From NCBI GenBank assembly GCA_014871385.1, contig CM026422.1, positions 9,960,564 to 10,024,563 on the forward strand: 64,000 bases of DNA. The letters run 5' to 3'. Under the pieces are notes generated by a model, which had not been told where the DNA came from, made no database searches, and saw only the letters and a list, made by a program, of their open reading frames with translations. This DNA is from Ceratodon purpureus (Eukaryota; Streptophyta; Bryopsida; Pseudoditrichales; Ditrichaceae). The position numbers were made by a program, and so were the translations under genes. Shown one piece after another: positions 1 to 10,496 of this stretch; position 1 is the first letter of the stretch, and each line of letters begins with the position of its first letter.

Positions 1-752
1 AGGCGGTCCGGGTCTTCGTTTTGCATGTTTTCCCCCTATATTCCTTATCAGTAAAGTATTTGTGTTTTGTAAGTACTGTGCGTGATTTCCCGCTAAGTGT
101 GAATGATCCGGGAAGGATATGAGAGTTCCGCTGTAGCTCGGATAGGAAGGTGATGGGAGTTGCGACGAGACCCGAACCGGAAAGGAAATGGGATTGAGCG
201 GAAAGATTTAGCGGATTGTCGTAGGAGTGAAGCCTCACTGTTCCGTCCCCAAATCAACCTCATACGGAATAGCCGTCGCTAGGGTCGAAGCGGATCAAGA
301 ACTACTTGGTCGGGCTCCCTGAACTTCTGAAGAGGTTCCGTGCACAGTGAGAGGGGGAGTCGGAACGTGGTACGGGTCGCCTAGGGATAATCGGATCCTG
401 GTTCTCCCAGATCCGGAATGGTTTGTCGTTGTAGTCCCACGGATCGGAGAGGAGCGTTTGTGTGACCTGCTGGCCAGAGTACTCTAGGACAGTTGTGAGG
501 CGGTAGCTGATCCGAGACGTTGGGGTTTGTGGACGAAACACCTCATGAGAGAAGAATAGAGAAAGAGATAGTTCAGGAGTTACGTTCCGAAGACACTATC
601 CGAGCGGTGGCAAGGCTCGGAACGATTAGAAGTAACTACTTGGTAAAACACTATTGAATCCCTGGACGATACTCGGAACCTAGTGACAGTACGGAAGTTT
701 ACGCTCAATTAGAGCACTATCCGGATGTTAGTTGCGTTTCCGTGTTCCGACA
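1..752 (+). mobile_element. Right end of a T2-family element
   Basis: This stretch is nearly identical to 40400-41153, the 3' end of the complete T2 element nested in E2, and both copies stop at the same terminal GTTCCGACA. The left part of this copy lies outside the window, so its size and its own target duplication cannot be judged. It holds no part of the T2 coding region, only the 3' untranslated segment. A minus-strand ORF of about 80-90 codons is open in both copies, but the copies are too similar for that to indicate coding function. Confidence 0.85.
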
Positions 753-958
753 ACCTCCTAGTCAGCGGCTCTTCCTGCAGCTTCCGCATCTTCCACATCC
801 TGCACCCGCCGATCCTCCCGCGCGTTGCCGCCACCCGCCTCCATGATCGCAGCCCGTACTCGCCTTGCGCAGCCTCGCAGTTCCTCTCCCTCCGCTCCCT
901 CAATTCGAAATTGTTGCGTTCAAAGAAGGTTGAGGTCGAGGACGACCAAGCTTTGTAG
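753..958. other. GC-rich exon-like island, strand unresolved
   Basis: Directly after the T2-family terminus the sequence becomes GC-rich and is open in more than one frame. The plus-strand frame ends at a TAG near 955 and is rich in Arg, Ser and Leu. A minus-strand frame is Arg/Glu-rich. It may be exon sequence interrupted by the element at 752, but no domain is recognisable, so no product is assigned. From 959 to 1074 I see nothing. Confidence 0.25.
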
Positions 959-1074
959 AACAAGATATCAAAATCTCAACAAATCTATGGAAATGCCAGT
1001 GCGTAGATGGTCTGAGCCGAAGTGACGGCAGTGAGCTCGGTTGACTTTTACTACCCGAATCTAGTAATTGAATA

Positions 1075-1902
1075 TTACATCACATCAATGTCAACTACAT
1101 CATGCGATATCCAAGATGCCCGCTTGCGGCCAGTACCCTGCACGGGCTCTTCATTAATAATTAAGGTCTCATTACTATGACGCGTTCTTGCCTGTTCACA
1201 TCGACTACTTAAAAGAGAGCTATCTAGCCCCTTGGTATGGACATTTACACACTCTTCTACAATGACCAATGACTTCAAAAGAGAGCTCTATCTCGGTTAG
1301 GAGTATACTGTAGTAACCCCCCATGTTCAGCTGCTAGTTTTAAATTGTAAAAAAAATATGATTATAAAAATAACATAATTCAAATCACCAAAAACAAGGC
1401 ACCATCTGCTTAGACATGGTAGTACACTTACCATGTCAGAGTGACAATCATCGTCCGATTGTGAATGCATCTCCCTTAAGCGAGAATCCTTCTTCCCAAA
1501 CGAAGGCTGCGGTGACTCTACTCTTTGACTACAATTAATTTCTAAATCTTCCATCTGCTCCTCACGTAGTACCCCAATACAATGTATGTCGTGCTCCAGA
1601 TTCGTAACTCCACTGTCTTCCTATATCTCTTCCTTTACCTCAACTATACTGTCTAGAATGAGTTTACGAATGCTACAAAACTTCAAGGCTACAGGCACAC
1701 CCGCTCCTCTCCTCTTCACGGGTGCACTCAACTGATCACCTTCTAAAACTACCTTCTTACGTGATGCTCTCCTCTTTCTCGCTCTCCTATTCGTAAAATC
1801 TGTCTTACATGGTTTCCTTCTCAGTTTAGGAGTGATAAAAGCGGAGGGTGTAGACCCTCCACTATCCTTCATGTGTCTAACTAACAAGAGAACTCTCCTC
1901 AC
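1075..1902 (-). pseudogene. Unknown two-exon gene, 3' part, with in-frame stop
   Basis: On the minus strand an open frame runs from about 1902 to 1432, broken only by an in-frame TAG at 1621-1623. It ends at a strong donor (GTAAGT, 1431-1426). A TAG acceptor at 1290-1288 begins a second exon in the same phase (0 to 0), which runs to the stop at 1075. The 144-bp intron and matching phases support real gene structure. The first exon has a strongly basic stretch rich in Arg and Lys, like a nuclear localisation signal, followed by an acidic Ser/Asp-rich part. I recognise no domain. The TAG suggests a decayed gene or a transposon-derived ORF. The 5' end is not defined. Confidence 0.45.
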
Positions 1903-2512
1903 AATATAGCTCTCCTTCTAACTTCCCTTCTTCTTATATATCCCAGAACTTCCACCCCTCTGACTCAGCCCTATATACTTACTTTATTCTAAACATACTT
2001 AAATTAATGAAAACTATAAATAATTACTTTTTGAATTAAAGCTGATGAGATCAATCTATATTGGAAGAGAATAAACCAAGCCCACAAAATATTAAAAGAT
2101 TTGAATTAAGCACTAGAATACTTGTATTAAATATGGAAGCAACTGACGGCTCACTCTAATCTTAACAAACTTCACATCGAATCGAATCGGTTCCACGATT
2201 CAAATATTAAATGCATTATTAGTTCTAAAAACTCCTACCCTTTTAACTTGGGCCTGCAACAAGTAACATTCTAATTAGTTAGCGCCGTCTCTCTTAAATC
2301 ATACATTTGTTACGTTACAGAATGAATCATTCTCCAGCTGTTCACATGGACATTCCAATCTGAATAAAATGATCAACAACGATGCATCATTCCTCTCACC
2401 TTGCTCTCGCGATACTGCTTGTCTCGCTAGTACACTCACTCTTCTCCCTTCTTCCACTAGTACTTGTGATTTACCTGCGAACATTGGGATGGTCTGTCTG
2501 TATGCCTAAGGC
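1903..2512. other. AT-rich spacer without a convincing gene
   Basis: This is mostly AT-rich sequence. A minus-strand ORF of 61 codons (2299-2484) lies here but shows no motif, splice context or supporting neighbour, so I do not call it a gene. Confidence 0.5.
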
Positions 2513-2707
2513 ATGGGCATCCCTCTTAGGTTTCGCGTAGATGACGATGGTCTAGCTACAGTTTCCTCTCTTCGCCTCAGTCTCAGATTCCAATTCCGTG
2601 AGGATTCCATCAGCATAGAGGAGGAGATCTTTGATGACGTTACTGCAGAGGTTACCCACACCCTCGGGCAACCTTCAGTGAGAGATGAAAACAATATGTT
2701 GCAGTAA
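2513..2707 (+). CDS. Short ORF upstream of the MULE transposase, possible first exon
   Basis: A 64-codon plus-strand ORF ends in TAA at 2705-2707 and overlaps the first ATG of the transposase frame at 2685 in a different frame. It is acidic and alternates hydrophobic and charged residues, including a run of acidic residues before a Val-Thr-rich segment, which looks like protein-coding sequence. It could be the N-terminal exon of the MULE transposase with the junction lost, or a small separate accessory protein. I cannot identify a splice pair joining it in phase to the next ORF. Confidence 0.35.
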   Translation: MGIPLRFRVDDDGLATVSSLRLSLRFQFREDSISIEEEIFDDVTAEVTHTLGQPSVRDENNMLQ

Positions 2708-4565
2708 AGACTCCTCCCTGGATCCTATAGAGTCTATGGTCTTACTGATTCTCTCATGGCTGCATCCACTGAGATCCTCACCCCCCCGTCGCTCCTCTAC
2801 ATGCACAATTCAGACTCCCTTACCTCATGATGTCAAGGTCAAAGTCGAGCCTGGTACTAAAACTTCAGACGTTGAGAAACCTCCCCCTCCGACAGTCATT
2901 TCTCTCTCCTCTGATGACGAAGTCAGTCCCGTTAAGTCGGTGCCCAAGGTCCACGCTGATGCTCCTCCTTCCAATGTCTCTCCTCCATTGTCTCAGGTCA
3001 CAGTTAGCATTGTTCTGCTCCTTAAAGAGATTGCTAAGACGCGTGGGTCCAAAAACATTTTGAAGAAGATAGACTATTCCACTATTACACACGAGAGAGT
3101 AGAGTACTTGCCTGCGATGTTTGATGGTCTGGTTCTTTTTGAGTTGCCCCCAGCTGCTGCAGGATCCTCTAAGCTCGCCGCCAAGTCAATGCAGGGAATG
3201 GACAAACGATACGACGGACACTTGTGGACCAAGACCATCACAACAAACATCAAAAACGACTTCGGACTCTCTTTTCGAAGTTCCAACTGCGTCGGATGGC
3301 TGCGTTGCAGCAACCAGGAGTGTGACTTCCTCAAGCGTGTTCCCAAGATCTTCGAGGTTAACGAGACTGAGTTCGAAGGCTGTACCCTGCAAGCTTTTCT
3401 CATCGATCAGCCTCCTCCCTCGGACTCGACGCTAGTGTGCAAGGTATGTAAAGAACCTCCATCATGTGTAGCTACATGCGAGGCTAAGATTTATTACGTT
3501 GTGGGCAAACCAAATCAGACTAGAGCTTGTATTCACATAGGAACACATCATCATCCAGTGAAAGTAGGAGAGTACAGAGACTCTAAAGCAGAGATTAGTA
3601 GCTTAATAGAAGAGCAGGTAGAGATGAACAACAAAGCAACAAAGAGCGCCGTTGTCCTGGAGGCGAGCAAACTCCTCATCGGGAGCTACCTTCTATAGCC
3701 CGAGGATGCACCTCCGAGGAAGCTGACGATGGAGGAGCTGGTTCCTGTTTTGGATCGTTGCAAAGACATGGCGTCACCAAACATCCGCAACAAAGTCGCC
3801 ACCTTCAAAAAATTCAATAGGTACGGAATCATGGACGGTATCACCAAGCTCCGTGGAAACAGTCTCTGGGCGTATGTCCAGGAGAATAGGTTTCCTGGTC
3901 AGGGATCTATGCGTGACAAAGTCTTCGTCTTCAAGATGTCGGAGGTCGGGCCGGGAAGTGGTGTCGACTTGGTCAGCCGAATGCAAGCTGGTGGCGACTT
4001 GGAGAACGCATGGATCATGTTCGACCATGTAAAACGCGTCAAAGACTGGTCGACCATGGCGTGCCATGTGTACGACGCCACCTACTGCCGCGTCATGACA
4101 ATCGCCACTTGCGACATGCAGTCCGAGGACACGGACGCCCAGCTCGTCTTCTGGAAGAACCTGAACCTGGTCATGGAGATCAATGGCGTTGCAGCGCCGA
4201 ACTTCAAGGGGTTCATGGCGGATAACGCACAGGCGAATTGGAATGCAGTGCGAATCCTTTACGGCAATGGCAACAAAGAAGACCCAATGGAGGACCGGGA
4301 GAGGTCGTGCTTGTTCCACTGGACTCAGAACATGGTGGCGTATACGCAGAAGCACTTCCCCGAAGAACTCTGGGAACAGCACAAGAAGATGTGCACTCAG
4401 TACAAGAATGCGACCAGCATGGCAGAGGCGGAAACTCTGTACCACGCGTTGCGAGCATGGTGGGCATCCACGGGGGTCGTTGGCAAGAGCGGACTTATCA
4501 AACTCGATCAGTGGCTGTCATTCTGGCACCACCGCTTCCGCGAGTCGAGGGGATTCATGACCACG
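2685..4565 (+). pseudogene. MULE (Mutator-like) transposase, N-terminal and DDE part
   Basis: This is the first long exon of a Mutator-like transposase. The N-terminal 100 residues are Pro/Ser/Lys-rich. Residues about 160-320 hold a Cys/His-rich segment (CSNQEC, CKVC, C-x3-C, a run of His) resembling the zinc-binding module that precedes MULE cores. An in-frame TAG at 3696-3698 interrupts the frame, which then continues without a shift. The core follows with an Asp in YDATY, a second Asp in FMADNAQ, and a CLFHW motif, as in the MULE domain. The exon ends at a GTATG donor at 4566. The stop could be a nonsense mutation. Together with the phase problem at the next exon, it suggests decay. Confidence 0.75.
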
Positions 4566-4650
4566 GTATGATTTCTGCACTCTGATTTGATGTTTTTGAT
4601 ACTAGTTTCCTAGCCCTAACCTACAAAACTCTAATCGGTGAATCTAACAG
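4566..4650 (+). other. 85-bp intron in the MULE transposase, phase off by one
   Basis: The segment begins GTATG and ends CTAACAG, a standard GT-AG intron with a branch-like CTAAC at its 3' end. The upstream exon ends on a complete codon, but the downstream open frame starts one base after the acceptor, so the splice as drawn shifts the frame by one. Either one base was lost or gained near the junction or a different splice is used. Confidence 0.6.
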
Positions 4651-4651
4651 C

Positions 4652-6166
4652 ACCTACTGTCTTAAACCTCATAAATTCACGGAAGAAGAACTCACAGAGA
4701 TGCCCACCTGTAACCTCGCCGAAACAATTCACAACAAGTGGCTCCAAGCTTCAGGAAACAACGGGAACGACCTCTACGTTGCTACCGTGGACGATTTCGT
4801 TCGGGCTTTTCTACACGTTGTTAACTACTACCAGTTCCTCAAAGGTGACGTCGGCGGAACAGGAACATCGAAGAAGGAACTGAGGCTCCGGATGGCGGAA
4901 CGCAACGCGAAGAAATGGGGAAATCCTACACTGCTCGATAAGCCCATGCTTGATATGCCAGGCGCGGATGAATTCTGCATCCGTCAGCCTATCATGCCTG
5001 GAGCGGAAGTGTTTGGTTCACAGAAGCGAAAAGCCGACGTCCCCATCGGAGCTGACGAGGAGTCTCATTACCCGGACAAGACAAACTTCTCACGCCCAAG
5101 AGGCCCAAACCGTGCCGTCACGGCTGGCCCTATGCAGATGCCCGTCATTGTGGAAGACGACTCCGAACACGACACCGAGGTACAATGTACCCAACCTCCT
5201 GCCCAGGAAGTTGATTCCCCTTTACCTTCACCTGTGAACAAGGGCGGCATTCGCCATGTCAACGCGGTTGAAGAAACCAAGGTCGACGTGAAGGAGTGGC
5301 ACATTTCGAGACTTCACAAACTTTCTGCAAAGTGCTGCTGGGCCCAAAGAGCTGAAACGAAGAAGAAGTGCACTGAGAGAATCGTCAGGGGGCCCCATTC
5401 CACAGCTGCCCCGACCTACATTGGGCTTTGGACTAACTACCGCAGGAACATAGTCGAGAAGACAGAGTTCTTCTTCTGCTCCGACGATATTGAGCGCTGC
5501 GTGAAAGGCTCTAAGCGCAAGTGGGTAGCACACTACTCAAAGGACCAGGAATTCCCCTCCATTCCAGAGGTCTGGCCAGTGAAACCTGGTACTAACCTCA
5601 AACTCACCGAGATTCTTGCCCTCGAAGCAGCAGGCTTTCAACTTCCGCCGAAGAAGCCGGTCTCCCCAAGACGCCTCTTCTCCTCTGCCCCGCCCCCTGC
5701 AAATCTCAGCTCGGTGCCAGTCCTTGCAGATGCTGACCGCTACCCAGGTAAGAGAGACGGCAAGATGGTGAAGCGCACTGCCACTCGTCCCAATCCGGCG
5801 CAGCGACTCTCCATGGGCTCCTCCGAGTCTCTTAAAGCGCGCCTCCGTTCTGTCACCATGATACCTGAGCTGGGCCACGGTTGCATCATTGGGCTGGATT
5901 CGGGCGTCGCTCCACACATCACACGGCACCAGATTACCATCAGTTCTTACCCTGGTTGCACTTGCGCAGCATTCAAGAAGACGATGACTACGTTCCGTGG
6001 CAAGACTCAGTTCACGTATTGTAAGTACCTATACTACATACTCTTGAAGGTCTGCAACCGTGATCTCGAAGCCGAGCTTTTCATCCATGCGCCTACCTTC
6101 AGCTTCAACGAGGTCAAGCTACTCTTAGAGAGTGGAATCTTGCGTCACCCCTTGGCGAAGAAGTAG
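4652..6166 (+). pseudogene. MULE transposase, C-terminal part with SWIM-like finger
   Basis: The frame is open from just inside the acceptor at 4651, well before the first ATG at 4700, and reads through about 500 codons to a TAG. It contains a helical segment following the DDE core, a Pro/Ser-rich disordered middle with many KR pairs, and a C-terminal SWIM-type zinc finger (CTCAAF ... YCKYLYYILLKV). In plant MULEs this finger is normally C-x-C-xn-C-x-H. Here the usual His position is Tyr, so zinc binding is doubtful. The order DDE core then SWIM is the standard MURA-like layout. Confidence 0.72.
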
Positions 6167-6417
6167 GTAGCCCTCCTACTTTAGAACTGCCATTTCCACA
6201 ATGGCCATTTGTCACATAGTGAATGATTTTAGTAATATCCCATGTAGTAAGTCCGCAATACGGAAGCTATATTGACTTTTTCATTATAAAAGCTTTGTCG
6301 TTCACATTGATTGCACTCTATTTCAAAACATTTTATCTTGAACAAGTGCACTATATACTTCGTATCCCCTGACATGTACCTTTTATTACAGCAAACATAT
6401 ACTTGTTATTAGATGTC
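6167..6417. other. Intergenic spacer between convergent genes
   Basis: AT-rich DNA separates the 3' end of the MULE transposase from the 3' end of a minus-strand gene. I see no coding or structured feature in it. Confidence 0.5.
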
Positions 6418-6869
6418 TTAATCTTCGAACCTAACACGTTTAGTGTTGCCCACTACACTATCAACAGGACTACCAGCCCTGACTGTACTACAGAACAAAC
6501 TACATTCGCATTCACTTTTGTTCCCACACTTGGCAAGTGTCCTTGGTAAGAACGTTTCAGCAATGGCCCACCTCCCCGCCTCCGATTCACTGATTCCCTG
6601 GAATAGGTTCCCCTTGGGATCTTTCCAACCTTCGAGTATGCATGTGGTTGCAAAGGCACATTTGCGTCCTCCTCCAGCACTATGATATCATCCGATTTTT
6701 TTAAAAGTAGAGGATCAGCTCTTACATCCGGTTGTACGTCAACATCCCTTGTCAAAGGACGCCCTTGGCTGTTGGCCATCATCTCTTCTTCGTCCTCCAC
6801 CTCAAGATATGGTTGAAATGGACAAACATCGTCAGCAAGTGATACAACAATATCTCTGACGTCCTCCAT
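6418..6869 (-). pseudogene. Unknown gene, 3' end, in two frames
   Basis: On the minus strand an acidic exon-like ORF starts at 6869 and stays open past 6700 (rich in Asp, Glu and Val). From about 6679 a different frame looks like the real coding sequence. It is Cys-rich, with a C-x-C-x3-C type cluster, and ends with a basic tail RVRFED and a TAA at 6418-6420. A possible acceptor (CATAG) lies at 6680-6684, and donor-like GTAAGA lies about 45 bases upstream, but their phases do not match. A frameshift or an unseen intron therefore separates the parts. I recognise no family. Confidence 0.4.
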
Positions 6870-7082
6870 AACTGCTGTCCCGCACTACGGAAAAGAGCTT
6901 CACAAAACACCAACAGAAAAGAGGAAGAGACATTCCATAATCCTATCTTAAATATACCTGAAGAAGATGCTTGGCGCCCTTGAATATCGGCTTTTCACTC
7001 ATTTAAAAGTTGGCATCCTCCTAAACTGAATGGAAAAAGATGAGGGTTTAGCAGAGGTCATTTAGCATTTAAAATTATAAAA

Positions 7083-7113
<31 letters not shown>

Positions 7114-7963
7114 AAAATTTATAAAAAATGAAATTAAAAAGATTAAAGTAAAAAAAAGCAATATTTAATATGAAGGTTGAAAATAATATGAAGGAGATTA
7201 AGAAATTGAATGTGAAAATAAAATGTATGTGAAAATAAAATGAAGGAGAAAATTAAATGAAAGGAAGCTTTGACCCCTCTAACAAGATAGATAGAATAAA
7301 GAAAGTTAATAAAAAATACAGGACAATTATAAAAATAAAAATAAAATAAAAAAAAAGATGAAAGGCATGTAGACTATGGCGGATGAATTATAGCAATGTT
7401 AAGAAAATGTTACGATATTAAATGTTACTTGATCCATCTTAAGAGCTTCAATACCAATACATTTTAAGTAGTAATTTGCATATAAATGTGAGAGGATAAG
7501 GGGAATTAATGTATGCCTGAACCAGTTAGAAGGAGCTGGAGCATAGTGATTGGTGCACGTCAAAAAATTAATCACCATGAAAAGAGAAAACGAACTACAA
7601 ATTCAATGAAAATACTGTAATTAGTCCACGGTTATAGGGTCAATAAAATTACTAAAATAAGATTATTTCTAAAAATATACTGAGAATATTCGAATCTTCT
7701 AATTTTATATTATATTTTTAGTAAAAAAATTGCTATTTTAAGGTTCTGTCCCCCATTCTGTGCTCTCCGCTCTCCAAATCTCCGCTCACCGCTCTCCGCT
7801 CTCCGCTCACGTACAAGCTACCCCCCCGAATAACAGACCCCAAATGCAGAATTGTTCTATTCTAGGGTATGCAATCGACGTAGGGCACCAACTAACGCAG
7901 TGGACGGATTTTGCGTGATCCCTAAATGATCGTCATGGCCATCTCTTTCTCTGAATGTGATAG
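6870..7963. other. AT-rich intergenic DNA with A-tracts
   Basis: The stretch includes long A/AT-rich low-complexity DNA (7070-7380) and, near 7757-7809, a short imperfect CTCTCCG repeat. I see no gene until the acceptor at 7961-7963. Confidence 0.6.
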
Positions 7964-8062
7964 CTGCTCCGGCGCTTCTGATTCCGAAGAGCACACACCG
8001 GCGGAGGCGTGGTTTCTTATTGGAGCTCGTTCTGGCTATTTGTGTGGAAAGTGATTTCCACG
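7964..8062 (+). pseudogene. Gene G, exon A, left part (interrupted by T3)
   Basis: A pyrimidine-rich stretch followed by TAG at 7961-7963 forms a good acceptor. The frame that follows is open, and after removing T3 with one copy of CCACG it continues without a break into 11545-11658. The joined exon encodes a Leu/Val-rich helical segment ending in a basic patch and is spliced to 12207 in matching phase. Upstream exons of gene G are not identified. The ORF that starts with ATG at about 7926 in another frame ends before the element and is rejected in favour of this frame. Confidence 0.5.
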
Positions 8063-8421
8063 GTTGAGACACCGGAATACTAATTCCGGTAGGAAAATGA
8101 TAAAAATTTAAAAATTTTGTGTTAGGAATACGGAAGTACTACTTGGATAAGTGAAACAACCGGTTAAGACGGTTGGCCGAATAAATAAGAGAACCGGAAG
8201 GTCAGTCGGGTGAGATCCGGTCGTTTGCGGTGGAGGAGAGGGAGCACCGTCCGTATGACAGACCCCTGATACTGCAGACTTAAGGATAACCACCAAAAGG
8301 TACAACGCACGAGGGGAGAATGGCTGCAACCATTAAAACGCCGCCGGTCGCGACCGTCCAATGATGAAAGGCTACGACCGTCCGTCATGATGAGCTACGA
8401 ACGGGTGGGCGTGAGGGCAGG

Positions 8422-8428
8422 TATAAAA
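8422..8428 (+). promoter_or_regulatory. TATA box of the T3 ORF
   Basis: TATAAAA sits about 200 bases before the ORF start at 8631. T2 has a TATA box at a similar distance from its ORF, which supports both. Confidence 0.6.
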
Positions 8429-8630
8429 GGAGGAAGAACAGCCGTGCTCCTCCTTTCCTTTTGTCATTTTGTGGCACGCTGGGTCCTTGAGTTCCACGGC
8501 GAAGGGCGCAGTTAGGGTTGGACGATAGGAGAGAGACGGTGAGACGGAAGTGTTTCCGTTAGGTGAGAGATTGTGGTGAGGATCGTGCGTACAGGTGTTA
8601 CCGGAGTGACGGTGAGGAGGACTTAGCAGA

Positions 8631-10496
8631 ATGGGTAGAAAGGGGAAGGAACCGGCGGAGGAAGGACAGTTGGTTAGGGTACAACGGGTCATGCCGTTGA
8701 TGCCGGCAGACGAGGGGGAGCAGGAGCTCCTCCGGACCGCCTTAGAAACCATGGGCTGTAAGGTCCTACTGGACAAGGCATGGGGTTGGAAACATGCCCT
8801 TCCGGCCCAGGAGATCCTCGCCAAGAATCCCGAGAATCGAGGAACCATCCAGGGAGAGCCGGATAAGTGGACGGCACAACTCTGGAGGGAGACGTATGGT
8901 TTCAAGAACTCTGGAGAGATCTCGACACCGGAGACCCGGGACTTTGTATGGGGGTATATCAAGGGGTCCGGAGACCCGAGAGAAGGATGGGAGCTGGAGG
9001 ACATCACGAATCCGGAGGCCCGGAGAGTCGTAGGGTTTATGAACCCTATTTTCCATCCGGAAAAGCCCAAACGGATAACCATCAAGTGGGCGTCCGTTTT
9101 CATTGGGGCCATGATCGGTGAATTTACGGTAGACTGGGGCGTCATGATGAAGACGATAGTCGACCGGCAAGTAGCCAATCTCCGGAAGACCAAGAAGCAG
9201 GCCACCTGCCTTCCGTCTTTCCTCATTCACCTCTACCGTCACAAGGGGCTGTTGAGCCCTAAGGAGATCCGGGAGTACGATGAAATCAAGAGCTATCAGC
9301 AGTACGCCGAACCGGAAGAAGTGTCCGATCAGGACGATGATGATGATGTTATCGAGGTCTCCCCCACGCCGGCTAAGAGACCCCGTCCCAGCCCGGAGAA
9401 GGGACAGCCATCCGGATCACCTCGGACTCCCACACCAGCCAAGCGAACCTTGAACACGGAAGTCCAACAGCCCACCGGACCACCGGAGCACACCGGGGAC
9501 CCGTGCCAGGACTTAGTTAACCTTTCGGAGCAGATGACGACGTATGCTCGGTTCCTACAGTCGACTAGGCAGACGGAAGGCCGGTTGGCTACGGAGGTAA
9601 TTGCCCTTACGGGTTCGTACCGGTTGGAGGAATGCTTGAATATTCTTCGCAAGAACCGGGACTTGGCCAGTCTCCAGAACAAGCACATGGACCGGCTAGA
9701 GAAGTACCGGGAGAAGGTGCTGAAGCTCGAGCAGGAGGTGCTTGATGCCCGGAAGGATTACAGTGACGCCCGTGACCGGGCAGCCGAGGCCATCCGGTCG
9801 GTCGCCGAGATCAAGGCCACTTTAGCCCTTCCAGTGGATGTGGCCAATCAGTGCGCCGTTTACCAAGCCTTCTTGACCCGTCAACCGGATCCGACTGCCA
9901 AGAAGATTATAAAGTTCATGCACGACCGGACGCAGGTGATGAAGGACACTTGGATGCAGATGAAGAACATGGTGGAGATCATCAGTTCCGCAGAGGCCGG
10001 TCCGTCATCAGGGCCACCGGCAAATCGGGAGGAGCCCAGACCACCGTCCGCACCCAGGGAACCGGCGCCGGTGCCACCTCCAGCCTCTCCGATACGGTCG
10101 GCCATCCGGTCAGCCCAACAGGAGGTAGGACATCCGCTGGAGGATCCTATCCCGGATACCTTGAGCAGTCTCCACACTCTGCCCAATTTGGCTGGAATCG
10201 AGACTGTTAACCCCGGAAACATCCCTTTGGAACCGGACCAAAGACCACCACCGGAAGGCCTTATGCCGGTACAGGGATCTCCGGAAAAGCTCCAGGTGGA
10301 TCTCAGCACAGTTCCGGTGGCGGCACGATCTCCATCCCCGGCGGTTCAAGCAGAACGATCCCGGAAGTCCAGCGAACCGTCAGCATCTCAGGCTCCGGAA
10401 GAAGGACCCTCGTTGAAGAAACTGAAGAGGGTACAGAAGAAAGAACGGATGGATGGAACCCGGCACAGTCCTCGGTTCGATAAGCACCAGGAGTAG
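8631..10496 (+). CDS. T3 accessory protein (plant transposon accessory domain, coiled coil)
   Basis: The product has 621 residues. Residues about 75-220 form a globular region matching the T2 protein: a W..YGF motif, then PIFHPEKP, a beta stretch ending GEFTVDWG, and LPSFLIHLY before LLSPKE. The pattern resembles the domain described as a putative plant transposon protein and the Athila ORF1 product. An acidic run and a Pro/Lys-rich linker follow, then a coiled coil at about 310-400 and a disordered Pro-rich C-terminus. No nuclease or transposase motif is visible. By architecture it could be a DNA-binding or structural protein of the element. The function is unknown. The ATG is the first in the frame and lies downstream of a TATA box. 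Confidence 0.7.
   Translation: MGRKGKEPAEEGQLVRVQRVMPLMPADEGEQELLRTALETMGCKVLLDKAWGWKHALPAQEILAKNPENRGTIQGEPDKWTAQLWRETYGFKNSGEISTPETRDFVWGYIKGSGDPREGWELEDITNPEARRVVGFMNPIFHPEKPKRITIKWASVFIGAMIGEFTVDWGVMMKTIVDRQVANLRKTKKQATCLPSFLIHLYRHKGLLSPKEIREYDEIKSYQQYAEPEEVSDQDDDDDVIEVSPTPAKRPRPSPEKGQPSGSPRTPTPAKRTLNTEVQQPTGPPEHTGDPCQDLVNLSEQMTTYARFLQSTRQTEGRLATEVIALTGSYRLEECLNILRKNRDLASLQNKHMDRLEKYREKVLKLEQEVLDARKDYSDARDRAAEAIRSVAEIKATLALPVDVANQCAVYQAFLTRQPDPTAKKIIKFMHDRTQVMKDTWMQMKNMVEIISSAEAGPSSGPPANREEPRPPSAPREPAPVPPPASPIRSAIRSAQQEVGHPLEDPIPDTLSSLHTLPNLAGIETVNPGNIPLEPDQRPPPEGLMPVQGSPEKLQVDLSTVPVAARSPSPAVQAERSRKSSEPSASQAPEEGPSLKKLKRVQKKERMDGTRHSPRFDKHQE

Noticed and set aside
302-541. Minus-strand ORF (79 codons) also open at 40661-40942
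   Set aside because: The two T2-family copies are too similar for shared openness to count as evidence, and it has no motif.
3774-4445. 223-codon minus-strand ORF opposite the MULE core
   Set aside because: The sense strand carries the MULE DDE motifs.
6453-6660. Minus-strand reading of the large ORF below 6680 as protein
   Set aside because: The neighbouring frame has a Cys cluster and a natural stop, so the continuation of the first frame is likely not coding.
7926-8054. Short plus-strand ORF with ATG in another frame just left of T3
   Set aside because: The alternative frame continues across T3 and splices in phase downstream, which is the stronger evidence.
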